Of a DNA stretch of 54,760 nucleotides, positions 15,050-24,636 are shown piece after piece. The notes beneath the pieces were generated by a model, which worked only from the letters and a program-made list of their open reading frames with translations, made no database searches and was not told the DNA's origin. Every line of letters begins with the position of its first letter. The stretch's first letter is position 1. The position numbers and the translations under genes are program-made. The stretch comes from Protofrankia sp. CiT1. Its GTDB lineage: Bacteria > Actinomycetota > Actinomycetes > Frankiales > Frankiaceae. The DNA is taken from contig NZ_CAKJTL010000046.1 in the NCBI RefSeq assembly GCF_917627385.1, positions 1 through 54,760 of the forward strand, read 5' to 3'.

Positions 15050-18049
15050 GTGGCAGCAGCCCGCAGACCACTGGTGGCGCGTACCCGCATCCTCATCCCC
15101 GCGCTGCTTGTGGTCATTGTTCTGATCGTTTTGCTGGGCGTCTTCACGCGGGTTTACACCGACCTGCTCTTCTTCCGGTCGGTCGGGTTCGGCAAGGTCT
15201 TCAACACCGTCCTGTCAACGCGGATACTGCTGTTCGTCATATTCGGTGCCCTGATGGCGGTGGCGATCGGTACCAACCTTGTGCTTGCGTACAGGCTGCG
15301 ACCACCGATCCGCCCGCTGTCGCTTGAGCAGCAAAACCTCGAGCGCTACCGAGTCGCCGTTGAACCGTACACAGTTCTGATCCTGTTCGGGGTCTCGGCC
15401 CTGTTCGGTATCGTAGCGGGTGTCTCGGCGTCCGGCCGCTGGCGGACGTGGTTGTTGTGGCTGAACGGCGAGCCCTTCGGGCAACGTGACCCGCAGTTTC
15501 ACCGTGACATCAGTTACTATGCTTTCACATACCCGTTCCAGCGGTTCCTGCTGGGTTTCCTGCTGACGACCGTGGTGCTGTCGTTGCTGGTGACGCTGGT
15601 GACGCATTACCTGTTCGGCGGCATCCGGCTGCAGACCCAGGGAGAGCGGGTGGTGCCGGCCGCGAAGGCGCACATATCCGTCCTGCTGGGGCTCCTTGCC
15701 CTGCTCAAGGCGTGGGCCTACTACCTCGACCGCTTCGGGCTCGTGTTCTCCTCGCGGGGAGTTGTCAACGGCGCGTCCTACACCGACACCCATGCCGTCC
15801 TGCCGGCCAAGCTCATCCTCCTGTTCATCTCGCTGTTGTGCGCGGTGCTGTTCATCTACAACATCTTCCAACGTGGCTGGACGCTGCCCCTGCTGTCCAC
15901 GGGGATACTGGTGCTGTCGGCGCTGGTGGTCGGCGGAATCTACCCGGCAATCGTCCAACAGTTCCAGGTCCGGCCGAACGAGGCGTCCCGGGAGGCCCCT
16001 TACATCGCCCGCAACATCGAGGCCACCCGGGCGGCGTACGCGATCCAGCAGATAGCCCCGTTGCCGTATGACGCCAGTACCGTGCCCGACGCCGCGAAAC
16101 TCGGTGCGGATTCGGCGACGCTGTCCAACGCCCGCCTGCTGGACCCCAACCGGCTGTCCCGGACGTACGACCAGCTGCAGCAGATCCGTGGTTACTACGG
16201 CTTCCCGCCGTCGCTGGATATCGACCGCTACACGGCCACCGGACCGGACGGGCAGAGCGCGACCCATGACTATGTGGTCTCGGTCCGGGAACTCGACCAG
16301 AACGGTCTCACCGAGCAGCAGCGTAACTGGATCAATCTGCATCTGACGTATACGCATGGCAAGGGATTCGTCGCGGCGCCGGCGAACACCGTCGACACCT
16401 CCGGGCGGCCGAACTTCGCGGAGCAGAACCTGCCGCCCACCGGGCCGTTGGGCCTGACCGAGAGCCGGATCTACTTCGGCGAGATGTCGCCGGGGTACTC
16501 GATCGTCGGTACGAAGCAGGCGGAGATCGACGGGCCGGGCGTCACCGCGGACAGCCAGTCGACGACAACCTACGACGGTGCCGGCGGCGTGTCGATCGGG
16601 TCGACGTTCCGCCGGGCGTTGTTCGCGCTGCGCTTCCAGGAGAAGAACATACTGCTGTCCAGTGACATCACCGGGAAATCCCGCATCCTGTACGTGCGCA
16701 ATCCGCGTGACCGGGTGAGCCAGGTCGCGCCCTGGCTCACCCTCGACGGCGATCCCTACCCGGCGGTCGTCAACGGGAGGGTCGTGTGGATTCTCGACGG
16801 CTACACCACCTCCGATGGATATCCTTATGCCGAGCGCAAGACACTCGGTTCGGTCACCGCGGACGCCGTGACGAGCCGTGCGTCAAACCGGTCCGCGCAG
16901 GGGGCCAGCGAGGTCAACTACATCCGGAACTCGGTGAAGGCCACCGTTGACGCGTACGACGGAAATGTCACGCTCTACGCCTGGGACGAGTCCGACCCGG
17001 TGCTCAGAACCTGGATGAGCGCGTTCCCCGGCACGGTCAGGGCGAAGAAGGACATTCCGGCCGGGCTGCTGGAGCATCTGCGTTACCCGGAGGACTTCTT
17101 CAAGGTCCAGCGGGATCTCCTTGCCTCCTATCACGTGCGCGACCCGCGTGAGTTCTATTCCCAGGAGGACTTCTGGGCGGTCTCGCCGTCGCCGGACAAC
17201 CAGAACCAGCCCCAGCCGCCCTTCTACGTGTACAGTCAGCTCGTCGATCATTCTCGGCCGTCATTCAACCTGACGTCGCCATTGCTGGCGAAGGGCTCGT
17301 CGAAACTCGCCGCCTACATGGCCGTGTCGAGTGATCCCGGTAATTACGGCGAGTTCCAGGTACTGCGGCTGCCGAAAGGCGTGACCATCAACGGGCCGGT
17401 GCAGGTGCAGAACCTCATCGAGTCCAAGGGCGACATCTCCAAGGAGCTGAGCCTGCTGCGGGGCGAAGGTTCGCAGACGATTCAGGGGAATCTGCTCACT
17501 CTCCCGGTAGCCGGTGGCCTGCTGTATATCGAGCCGTACTACGTCCAGGCGCGGGAAAACGCGGTGTACCCGACGCTGCAACGGGTGGCCGCGGTCTTTG
17601 GTGATCGCATCGGCTTCGCGCCGACGCTGGACGAGGCGCTGAGCCAGGTCTTCGGCGTGACCGGCACGCCACCGAGCACGACGGCCCCACCGAACACGAC
17701 GGCCCCACCGAGTACAGCCCCGCCAGGCACAACAAGCAACACGGAGATCCAACAGGCGATCGCGGACGCGGATCGTGCCTTCGCCGCCGGGCAGGACGCG
17801 TTGCGTAAGTCACCCCCCGACTTCGCTGCCTACGGCGCCGCCCAGAAGGACCTGTCGGACGCGCTGAACCGGTTGGCGCAGCTCACCAGGACGCCACCTG
17901 CCGCCTCGGTGGCCCCCGCACCGTCCGCGCAGGGCTCACCCCCGGCAGCCGTACCACCTTCCTCGCCGGCCGTCGCCGCGGATTCGGCCGCGCCCGCGGC
18001 TCCCGCGGCTCCCGCGGCGACCACCTTGACGGCGGTACCTGGCAGGTAG
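15050..18049 (+). CDS. UPF0182 (COG1615) large multi-pass membrane protein
   Basis: About 999 residues from the GTG at 15050, with GGAGG 6 bases upstream; the frame is open from 15008. The first 330 residues hold about seven hydrophobic helices (for example IPALLVVIVLIVLLGVF and LLGFLLTTVVLSLLVTLVTHYLFGG). A large extracytoplasmic domain follows, with the conserved FFRSVGF, DPQFHRDISYYAF, YGFPPSLDIDRY and AYMAVSSDPGNYGEFQVLRLPKG blocks. The last 130 residues form a Thr/Pro/Ala-rich tail split by a short helix (IQQAIADADRAFAAGQDALR). Family function is unknown; it is near-universal in actinobacteria. Confidence 0.93.
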   Translation: MAAARRPLVARTRILIPALLVVIVLIVLLGVFTRVYTDLLFFRSVGFGKVFNTVLSTRILLFVIFGALMAVAIGTNLVLAYRLRPPIRPLSLEQQNLERYRVAVEPYTVLILFGVSALFGIVAGVSASGRWRTWLLWLNGEPFGQRDPQFHRDISYYAFTYPFQRFLLGFLLTTVVLSLLVTLVTHYLFGGIRLQTQGERVVPAAKAHISVLLGLLALLKAWAYYLDRFGLVFSSRGVVNGASYTDTHAVLPAKLILLFISLLCAVLFIYNIFQRGWTLPLLSTGILVLSALVVGGIYPAIVQQFQVRPNEASREAPYIARNIEATRAAYAIQQIAPLPYDASTVPDAAKLGADSATLSNARLLDPNRLSRTYDQLQQIRGYYGFPPSLDIDRYTATGPDGQSATHDYVVSVRELDQNGLTEQQRNWINLHLTYTHGKGFVAAPANTVDTSGRPNFAEQNLPPTGPLGLTESRIYFGEMSPGYSIVGTKQAEIDGPGVTADSQSTTTYDGAGGVSIGSTFRRALFALRFQEKNILLSSDITGKSRILYVRNPRDRVSQVAPWLTLDGDPYPAVVNGRVVWILDGYTTSDGYPYAERKTLGSVTADAVTSRASNRSAQGASEVNYIRNSVKATVDAYDGNVTLYAWDESDPVLRTWMSAFPGTVRAKKDIPAGLLEHLRYPEDFFKVQRDLLASYHVRDPREFYSQEDFWAVSPSPDNQNQPQPPFYVYSQLVDHSRPSFNLTSPLLAKGSSKLAAYMAVSSDPGNYGEFQVLRLPKGVTINGPVQVQNLIESKGDISKELSLLRGEGSQTIQGNLLTLPVAGGLLYIEPYYVQARENAVYPTLQRVAAVFGDRIGFAPTLDEALSQVFGVTGTPPSTTAPPNTTAPPSTAPPGTTSNTEIQQAIADADRAFAAGQDALRKSPPDFAAYGAAQKDLSDALNRLAQLTRTPPAASVAPAPSAQGSPPAAVPPSSPAVAADSAAPAAPAAPAATTLTAVPGR

Positions 18050-18077
18050 GCCGGCTGGAAAAATTAATCAAGATCGT

Positions 18078-18108
18078 TTGACACCCCCCGCCTGGCGTCC
18101 TGTAAGGT
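18078..18108 (+). promoter_or_regulatory. Vegetative promoter of the initiator tRNA
   Basis: TTGACA at 18078-18083 is a perfect -35; TGTAAGGT at 18101-18108 contains the -10, at 17 or 19 bases depending on the hexamer chosen. It ends 13 bases before the tRNA. Confidence 0.75.
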
Positions 18109-18121
18109 GAACTCACACCGA

Positions 18122-18198
18122 CGCGGGGTGGAGCAGCTCGGTAGCTCGCTGGGCTCATAACCCAGAGGTCACAGGTTCAAATCCTGTCCCCGCTACCA
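18122..18198 (+). tRNA. Initiator tRNA-fMet (CAT)
   Basis: 77 bases including an encoded CCA end. The anticodon loop is CTCATAA on a stem with three G-C pairs (GGG/CCC), and position 1 is a C that does not pair with the T at position 72; both are initiator marks. The T-arm reads GGTTCAAATCC. A strong promoter precedes it and a T-tailed hairpin follows. Broken toxin-antitoxin genes start two bases after the terminator, so this tRNA may have served as an integration boundary. Confidence 0.97.
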
Positions 18199-18204
18199 GC
18201 GAAA

Positions 18205-18237
18205 GGCCCTCGGAGAAGCCCTCTCCGAGGGCCTTTT
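18205..18237 (+). terminator. Rho-independent terminator of tRNA-fMet
   Basis: Perfect 11-bp stem (GGCCCTCGGAG with 18223-18233), seven-base loop, followed by TTTT. Confidence 0.95.
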
Positions 18238-18239
18238 CC

Positions 18240-18344
18240 ATGGGGCGCCGCTTGTCGTTCATCGGGATCATGGATGGTGAACGTGATCTGGCTGAACGTT
18301 CATCTCGGATCCTTCGCGAGGAGTTAGGCGAGCCGGACCGGTGA
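18240..18344 (+). pseudogene. VapB-like antitoxin, N-terminally truncated
   Basis: A 34-codon frame from the ATG at 18240 reads RRLSFIGIMDGERDLAERSSRILREELGEPDR, the toxin-neutralising C-terminal tail of VapB antitoxins; the ribbon-helix-helix DNA-binding half is missing. The stop overlaps the next start in a GTGA junction, the usual vapB-vapC coupling. The truncation falls at the tRNA-fMet terminator. Confidence 0.65.
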
Positions 18345-18580
18345 TAGTTGTCGACACCGGTGTGCTCGTCGCCGCCATCAACAAGCGAGACAAGTTCCAT
18401 CGCGCTGCCCAACTGGTGCGGCGCTACGCCGATCTTCCGCTCGACACAGTCGACGCCGTGGTGGTCGCTACAGCGGAACACCTGGGCACGCCCAAGGTCG
18501 CGACGGTCGACCGCAAGGACTTCCAGATCGTCGTTCCCAGCCACTGCCGCGCTTTCGAGCTTCTGCCGACCCTCGGTTGA
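18341..18580 (+). pseudogene. VapC-type PIN-domain toxin with an internal deletion
   Basis: 79 residues versus about 130 in intact VapC. The N-terminal IVVDTGVLVAA (first acidic residue of the PIN site) is joined directly to the C-terminal half: RYADLPLDTVDAVVVATAEHLGT and ATVDRKDF, which carry the distal acidic residues. The central segment of some 50 residues, including the conserved mid-domain Glu, is absent although the frame is kept. It is coupled by GTGA to the truncated antitoxin. I expect it to be inactive. Confidence 0.7.
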
Positions 18581-18794
18581 CTTCCGCGCACCAGCACGAA
18601 CCCCGATCTTTACTGGCCCCCAGTCGAGGTCCAGGTCCTCAGCCCATTGGCGGTCGTGCGCTCGTACCAGAAGCGCGGGGTCGGCTCGTCCCTTGTTCAC
18701 CATGGCCTCAACATCCTCGCTGAGTCCTCGGTGCCACTCGTCTTCCTCGGATAGTCCCCCTTCGTGGATGTGTGCAGCCCGGGGGTGGTACCGG

Positions 18795-19197
18795 TCACCC
18801 TCGGGCCTGTCGCGCCAGCGGTGACCAGGCGGTCTCGAGGTCGTCTAGGCGGGAGCGGGCGGCGGACGTCAGCGCGTCCGCGGCGGTGACCAGTGCCGTG
18901 TGCCGGACGACAAGCTCGTCGGCGAGTGGCGGCGGGGTCGACGACGGCGCGGAGCCCGTCCCAGGCATCCCAGGCATCCCAGGCATCCCAGGCGCCCTGG
19001 GCTCCCACGGCGCCCTCCGCGACCGCATCGACGACCTTGGCGACGGTCAGGCCACTCGTGGGATCGGTGCCGAGGATGTCCGGGCGCCGTTCCACCAGCG
19101 CGTGGGCTGCGGCGAGAGCGTCGCGCAGCCGGAGGTCGGAGTCGTCGGCCTCCTTCGCGAGGACGCCGAGCCTGTCGGCCTCGGCGGCGGCGGCCAT
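18795..19197 (-). pseudogene. Conserved hypothetical protein, frameshifted, with WDA repeats
   Basis: From the ATG at 19197 the frame reads a helical AEADRLGVLAKEADDSDLRLRDALAAAHALVERRPD and then three W-D-A units encoded by a 9-bp tandem repeat (about 18958-18992). Near 18945 the plausible continuation (LADELVVRHTALVTAADALTSAARSRLDDLETAW) moves to another frame and ends at 18795. A one-base indel in a C-rich stretch explains this. The product would be an about 130-residue helical protein of unknown function. Confidence 0.5.
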
Positions 19198-19357
19198 GTT
19201 CCTGAAATCTCGGATGAAATACGACCTGATTCCGCCAGGCGAGGCGTACTACACGCTCGTCGTCCTCGGTCTGGCCGCGGCGCTGGGAATCATCTCCTCG
19301 ACCCTGCCACTGCTCAAGCGGATCATGGGCCCGGAGGTCATGCGTAACAGCCGATGC
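19196..19357 (+). pseudogene. Fragment of a small membrane protein
   Basis: The frame reads YDLIPPGEAYYTLVVLGLAAALGIISSTLPLLKRIMGPEVMRN: one transmembrane helix followed by LPLLKRI(T/M)GPE, like the end of a small actinobacterial membrane protein that normally stops right after this block. Here the stop is lost and the frame runs into unrelated sequence. Its apparent start overlaps the start of the opposite-strand gene by two bases, which suggests a deletion junction. Confidence 0.45.
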
Positions 19358-19500
19358 TTCCCGCCACGCCCACCGCGACGGTGCCCAACTGTGGCCTGCC
19401 CTATCTGTCGTCCGGATTCGGTGGATGAGCGACGACCACCTTGCCCCGTCCGTCCGGATCGCTGGCCGCTTTCAAGGCCGGCGAACGCGCCATCAGCGCC

Positions 19501-19892
19501 TCATGGCAGCAGTGCGACCGGCCTCGTGAGGCGGACGACGGAGAAGTGTCGCCGGTCGAGGGTTGCGATGGCGTCGGCGCCGAGCCGTTCGGTGATCGCG
19601 AGAACGGAGGCGTCGACGGCGCCGAGTGGGAAGTCGCTGTACTTTTCAACCAGTTCGACCATCCGGGCGAGGTCCTGGCGAGCCAGCGGGATCAGGCTGA
19701 TCTGTCCCGTGCTGATGGAGCGCAGGAACGCGGCTTCGGCGCGGGTGCCTTTCTCCCGTTCGAGCATGAAACAGACTTCGGTCAGGACGGGATAGGGAAC
19801 GAGTAGCGGCCGGGGCGTGCGCCGCATGAGAGCGACGCTGCGGGCGTGGTGTTCGTCGTCGGTGTCGGCGGCCCGGTGTCCCAGACAATCAC
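19501..19892 (-). pseudogene. VapC-type PIN toxin, frameshifted near the start
   Basis: From the GTG at 19892 the frame begins IVWDTGP, the PIN start with its first Asp, but the rest (AADTDDEHHARSVALM ... PYPVLTEVCFMLER ... SDFPLGAVDASVLAITERLGADAIATLDRRHFSVV) lies in another frame. A small deletion removed the usual L-V-A link. Beyond that point all PIN residues, including the mid-domain Glu of LTEVC and Asp of VDASV, are intact. It is coupled to the upstream antitoxin by GTGA. Confidence 0.72.
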
Positions 19893-20110
19893 TCGGGGTC
19901 GCGCCCCAGTTCCGCGCGCAGGATCTCAGCCGAATGGGCGGCGAGATCGCCCTTGCCGCTGGCCAACGCACCGACGAAATCCGGTAGTGGCCACTCGTCG
20001 CCGCCGCTCTCGGCGGGCGCGCTCTCGCGCACGAGAGCCAGGATCGGCGCCACGTGCGACTCGGGCAGGCGGTCGATCAGACTGTGCAGCTCGTCCCGCA
20101 GAGTGCTCAC
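19889..20110 (-). CDS. Antitoxin partner of the second VapC
   Basis: 73 residues from the GTG at 20110: LRDELHSLIDRLPESHVAPILALVRE, then an acidic linker, then LPDFVGALASGKGDLAAHSAEILRAELGRDPE, the usual toxin-binding tail of PIN antitoxins. The N-terminal helices resemble non-ribbon-helix-helix antitoxins. It overlaps the toxin start by four bases. The frame is open upstream to 20263, but that part looks non-coding. It is probably still translated although the toxin is broken. Confidence 0.62.
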   Translation of the reverse strand: MSTLRDELHSLIDRLPESHVAPILALVRESAPAESGGDEWPLPDFVGALASGKGDLAAHSAEILRAELGRDPE

Positions 20111-20362
20111 CCATTGAGGATACGACCGACGCGTGGCCAGCCACCTGGATCCGCCGGGGCCGGGCCGCAGGTTGAGCGTCTTCGTCGGGCCGATGCCGCG
20201 GAAGCCGCGGACCGAGGCGGCCCGGACGGAGATCACCGTGCGCCAGGGCACTCCAAAAGTCATCAGGGGGAACTGATAAACCGGCTTATCACTCGATGGA
20301 GTCGACGACTAGATGCTTCCCAGTAGCCTGTGAGTCGCCGGAGCGATCAGGGGAGGTACGCG

Positions 20363-22175
20363 GTGGAGAGCGCTGGGGCCACTATGGCGCTGCAGGACGT
20401 CGCGGATCTGGCGCGGGTTCGTCGTCCGGTCGTGAGCATGTGGCGTAGCCGCCCGCGCGTACGCGGTCAGCACCTGCCCTTTCCCGACCCGGTGGAGACC
20501 TCCGGCGGAATAGAACGATTCCTGCGCGAAGATATCGTCGCGTGGCTGGCGCGTACCGGCCGGGGCAACAACGCGGAGGCGAATCTCGACGCACCGGCGT
20601 TAAGCGTGCCGGAGGGCGTTTCGCTGGACGAGCTCGTCACCTGGCTCTGCCTGGCGATGCTCACCGGGCAGGGTCGGCCAAGGCCGACCTTGACGCCGCG
20701 CACGCCCAGTTGGCGACGTACCTGCGTGAGTTCCCGATGGCCTTCCGGTTCGCCGTCGTGACGGTGATCAGCGACGGGATCACCGCTCGCTACGGCACCC
20801 CGTTCACGCCGCTGAACCATTACTCGCCGACTACATCGACATCTACGACCTGACCCGGGCCGTCGAGGACGGGGCGACCGTCCCCGTCTACTTCGAACCG
20901 CGGCTGCCGAAGGTCGCCCTGGCCAAGGACGTCAGCGAGGAAGACCTCGACCGGGCCGCCGACGAGGCCACGGCCGGGCTTGACGAGGTGGAGCGGGCGA
21001 AGATCGAGCAATCGGTCGTCGTGATCAACGCCGTGTACGGGGCGCCGGCCCGGCTGGCCTCGCTCGCGGGCGAGATCGTCACGCACTGGGCGGCCCGCTC
21101 GGGGGAGATGCGCAAGTTCATCGGCTCCCCAGGTAAGGCGTTCATCGTCGGCGCGACCCGCGAGATCTGCGCCCGCCTCTACGACGAGATCGTCACGCTC
21201 AGGCCGGAGTGGCACCACGACGCCGTCGACAAGGGCGTGATCAAGGTCGTGTACTCCGGCTCGGTGCAGGACGTCATGCCGGTGGCAAAGCATGTCCGCC
21301 GCGAGGGACAGAACAAGGTCATCCAGAAGCGGCTGCGTGACGCCGAGGACGAACTGCAGATCGTCATCGTCAAGGACATGATGCTCACCGGCTTCGACGC
21401 GCCACCGCTGCACACGCTCTACCTCGACCGCCCGCTCAAGGGCGCCCTGTTGATGCAGACGCTGGCGCGGGTGAACCGCACCTTCCGCGGCAAGCCGGAC
21501 GGGCTGCTCGTCGCCTTCGCCCCCCTGGTCGACAACCTGAGCCGGGCGCTCGCCGAGTACACCGACACCGACCGGGCCACGAAGCCGGTCGGCAGGAGCA
21601 TCGACGAGGCCGTCGACCTCACCACCACGCTCATAGCCTCCCTGGACGAGCTGTGCGCCGGCTATCCGTGGCGCAAGCAGCTGACCGGTGCCCAGAAAAG
21701 CTGGGTCAAGGCTGTCTATGGACTCACCAACTACCTGCGCTCCCCGACCACCCCCGGCAACCAGGTGGCGGAAGGCGAGGAGACCATCGGCGACCGCTTC
21801 CGCACACTGTCCAACCAACTGGCCCGGGCGTGGGCGCTGTGTTCGGGCAGCCAGACTCTCGAGCACCTACGCTCCACGGCGAGGTTCTACGAGGAAGTCC
21901 GGGTCTGGATGGGCAAGTTCGACGCCCAGCAGCGGCAGGCCGAGGGCAAAGCGGTACCGGAGGAGATCCAGCGGATGCTCGCCGCGCTGGTCGCGACCTC
22001 GACCGAGTCCGGCGAGATCATCGACATCTACGAGGCCGCCGGCCTGCCGACCACTGATGTGCCAGGTCGTGCCGCGCCGGCGATGGAGTGGTCCGCGAGC
22101 AGGTCTCGAAGGCGGGTGACGACTTCCCCGATCCGCTGGCTGATCTCGCTCACCTCGTCGCACTTGGCGAGATAG
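20363..22175 (+). pseudogene. Chimeric remnant: 5' of hsdM joined to a deleted, frameshifted hsdR
   Basis: A GTG at 20363 with GGAGG upstream opens a frame (ALQDVADLARVRRPVVSMWRSR ... IERFLREDIVAWLARTGRGN) like the HTH-bearing N-terminus of type I methylases. At about 20675 it joins HsdR sequence: first an N-terminal nuclease-domain piece in another frame ([28 protein letters not shown]), then from about 20820 the C-terminal helicase half ([25 protein letters not shown] ... [23 protein letters not shown] ... [22 protein letters not shown] ... [10 protein letters not shown]). The first motor domain with Walker A and DEAD box is missing. The frame then leaves homology near 22055 and stops at 22175, overlapping the convergent methylase gene. 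It cannot make a working restriction subunit. Confidence 0.75.
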
Positions 22176-24388
22176 GTGATGAGGGCGTCGGTGTTATGGG
22201 GTGGCCGCGGGATGGTCAGGCGGCGGAGGCTGTCGGCGCTGAGGGCACGGACCGTCGCGCCGACGCTCCGCCGGGCCAGGATGTCCTGAACCAAGTGGGT
22301 GCCGAGGTAGTAGTAGAGGTAGTCGGCCGAAAGCCAGTCCGCGGTCGGCCGCAGTCTGATCAGCGCGGTTCCGAACGCCCATCCCTCGTGGTCGGGCTCC
22401 ACTATGGCTCGGTGGCCGCTGTCCCCGATCCGGCTGTAGACGATGTCTCCTGGCTGCAGCAAGTACTGGGCCAGATCCTTCCGGGCCGCCGCGCGGTCGA
22501 TCATGTAAAGGTCGTCGGTCGCGATGCGGTGCTTGTTGATGTCGGGAGGTCGAAGTAGCGGGACCGCGTCCGACTCGCGGCTTCGAGGCAGATATTTTCG
22601 GCCGGATGGCCCGGTCTTCACATCGCATATGGTCCCGAGCTCGCAGGATCCCCGGCTGTCCGCTGCCGACGAGTCCGGACCTAGTTCCGTGAGAAGACCG
22701 CGAAGTGTTTCGCGAGCGTCCGCGACCCGATGGTTGAGTTCCTCAAGCTCCTCATGAAGGGCGTGCGCCGTCACGGTGACACTCTCGGTGGCGGGCGCGA
22801 ACTGCGGAACCATCGGGAGATACAGCCTCGGTTCCAACCGGTAGTCCAGCTGCCCAATCTTTTGCACGGTTGCGGTGGCAGTGACGCCGTCCACCGGGAC
22901 GTACTGTCCGGGTGGGCTGGCCGCCCATGTCTGGTAGGCGCCGACGATCGTGGCATGGGCCGCGTCGCTGAGCTGATGGCGCCGGTCGTGGGCGACCGCG
23001 CCTGTCTCCAGGCGGGTGGCGTCGATGAACAGCACCTCGTCGCGGCAAGGGCGGGTACGGCGATCGAGCACCCACAGGCTCACTCCGACGGGACTCTCGG
23101 AGAACAGCTTCGCGGGTAGCGCGATGACACAGCGGACGATTCCCGCGTCCACCATGTCACCACGGATCCGCTGCTGCTGCGGCTTGGTCTTCGCAGCGGC
23201 GCTGGTGGGCATGATGACAGTCGCCCGACCACGCTCGTCGAGCACGGACAGGCAGTGCTGCAGCCAGGCGAGATTGCCATCGTCCCGTGGCGGCTGGCCG
23301 AACTCCCATCGGTCGCTGCGGACGAATTCCGCGCCCCAATCCTTCTGATTGAACGGCGGGTTGGTCAGGACGACGTCAAAGCTTCCGAGCAGTCCCGCGC
23401 CATGATGGCGTAGCGCGTTTTCGGGCCCGGGGCCCAGATCGGCGGGCAGGCCGTGGATGGCGGCGATCAGCTTCGCCATCCGCCAGGAGTGTGCGCCGCG
23501 GGCCTGACCGTGCAGGACCTGCTCGGGCTCGCTGGTCTCGGCACGTCCGGTCCGGGCCCGCAGTCCAGCGGCGATCAGCAGCTCCCCGGAGCCGCAGCAG
23601 GGGTCGTAGATCCGCTCGCCGGGACGCGGCGCCAGCAGATCGGCGACAAGACGGGCGACGGTGGGCCGGGTGACGAAGTCGGACCCCGGGCGCCTGCGTT
23701 CCTCCGCGTCTTGGTCGAGCACGTACTGGCTGACGACCGGCCCGATCTCCGCCTCCGGTACGCCCGCTCCCGGCAGTGTGCCGAGCGCGTTCTCCATGGC
23801 CCCGGCCAGATGCAGGATCCGCGGTTCTGGCGGCAAGCTGCCGAGAACGTCACGAAGCACATCCCAGAGCCCGGCGGAGTGAACGTGCTGGGCCTTCATC
23901 ATCGCCTCAAGCTGAGCGATGTCCGCGCCCTGCGCATAGGAGCGGCGCAGCGCGGCCCAGCCTTCGGGATCTGCCTGACGAAGATAGGCTAGGGCCAGCA
24001 GGCGCTCCGCCCGGGTTCCGGTGCTTGCCGAATCCCACATCGTCGAGAGCTGCTGCCACAGCGGCGACAGCAGCCGTCTGGACGCGGCCCCGTGGCCCGC
24101 ACCGGAGGCCGCCGCGTCTGCCGGGGGCAGCCGCAGGCTCTCGCGGAACCGGTGACCGAACGTCGACCCCGATGTTTCGTCCGGCCGTCGACGCGGGCGA
24201 TCGATCGTATGCGTGTCGAGCCAGATCGCGACCTCGACCGCCGCGAACCGCTGCGGGCTTGATCGACCTACCGGGCGCGGGAAGTTCGTGTACCGCCGCG
24301 CCCAGTTACTGACCGCCTGCGTCGTCACGCCGGCTGCTGAGGCGATCTCCTCCCGGGTCACGAGCCGTTCGGCCCCTTCACCGGTCAT
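22028..24388 (-). CDS. Type I methylase-specificity fusion (HsdM-HsdS) with N-terminal HTH
   Basis: 786 residues. Residues 8-60 form an HTH with [20 protein letters not shown]. The HsdM N-terminal helical bundle follows, then the methylase core: [15 protein letters not shown], motif I DPCCGSG at 262-268, and motif IV NPPF at 343-346, so N6-adenine methylation is likely. Residues about 590-785 are one HsdS target-recognition half ([49 protein letters not shown]) with a helical dimerising tail. Only one recognition domain is present, so a dimer would read a symmetric site, or the second half was lost at the 3' junction, where the frame ends in antisense hsdR sequence. The upstream membrane gene overlaps its start (ATGA). 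Confidence 0.85.
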   Translation of the reverse strand: MTGEGAERLVTREEIASAAGVTTQAVSNWARRYTNFPRPVGRSSPQRFAAVEVAIWLDTHTIDRPRRRPDETSGSTFGHRFRESLRLPPADAAASGAGHGAASRRLLSPLWQQLSTMWDSASTGTRAERLLALAYLRQADPEGWAALRRSYAQGADIAQLEAMMKAQHVHSAGLWDVLRDVLGSLPPEPRILHLAGAMENALGTLPGAGVPEAEIGPVVSQYVLDQDAEERRRPGSDFVTRPTVARLVADLLAPRPGERIYDPCCGSGELLIAAGLRARTGRAETSEPEQVLHGQARGAHSWRMAKLIAAIHGLPADLGPGPENALRHHGAGLLGSFDVVLTNPPFNQKDWGAEFVRSDRWEFGQPPRDDGNLAWLQHCLSVLDERGRATVIMPTSAAAKTKPQQQRIRGDMVDAGIVRCVIALPAKLFSESPVGVSLWVLDRRTRPCRDEVLFIDATRLETGAVAHDRRHQLSDAAHATIVGAYQTWAASPPGQYVPVDGVTATATVQKIGQLDYRLEPRLYLPMVPQFAPATESVTVTAHALHEELEELNHRVADARETLRGLLTELGPDSSAADSRGSCELGTICDVKTGPSGRKYLPRSRESDAVPLLRPPDINKHRIATDDLYMIDRAAARKDLAQYLLQPGDIVYSRIGDSGHRAIVEPDHEGWAFGTALIRLRPTADWLSADYLYYYLGTHLVQDILARRSVGATVRALSADSLRRLTIPRPPHNTDALITYLAKCDEVSEISQRIGEVVTRLRDLLADHSIAGAARPGTSVVGRPAAS

Positions 24389-24636
24389 CCTTGGTCACCC
24401 CGTCGGGAGTGCAGCAGCCGAGCCAGCCGGCGCGTGCGGGCGTCGCTGCCCACCACCCAGCTCAGGAACCCGATGAGAGTGGCAGTGACGAGCACAACCG
24501 CCACCGAGCCCGGCAGCGACGGGCTCCATCCAAGACCCAACACGACCGGAGCGGCTCGAGGCAGCCGCCCATCCCCCCAGGGCCATCCCGGCAGTTTCCA
24601 CGGCGGCCAAGGCCGCCCCGCACCCGTTGATCTCAT
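24385..24636 (-). CDS. Small membrane protein upstream of hsdMS
   Basis: 83 residues from the ATG at 24636. A Pro/Trp/Gly-rich N-terminus (GRPWPPWKLPGWPWGDG) leads into one transmembrane helix (SVAVVLVTATLIGFLSWVVGS) and a basic tail ([17 protein letters not shown]). Its stop overlaps the hsdMS start as ATGA, so the two are translationally coupled. No homology is recognised. A membrane partner of a type I methylase would be unusual. Confidence 0.55.
   Translation of the reverse strand: MRSTGAGRPWPPWKLPGWPWGDGRLPRAAPVVLGLGWSPSLPGSVAVVLVTATLIGFLSWVVGSDARTRRLARLLHSRRGDQG

Noticed and set aside
15215-16357. 380-codon minus-strand frame
   Set aside because: Antisense to the UPF0182 gene, Gln/Arg/His-rich, no motif.
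18155-18703. 182-codon minus-strand frame
   Set aside because: Runs antisense through the tRNA and the PIN remnant; its ending derives from the tRNA sequence.
18961-18995. CRISPR-like direct repeats
   Set aside because: Units are 9 bp without spacers; a coding microsatellite, not an array.
20820-21866. 348-codon minus-strand frame
   Set aside because: Antisense to the hsdR helicase remnant, whose motifs are clear; no motif or start signal of its own.
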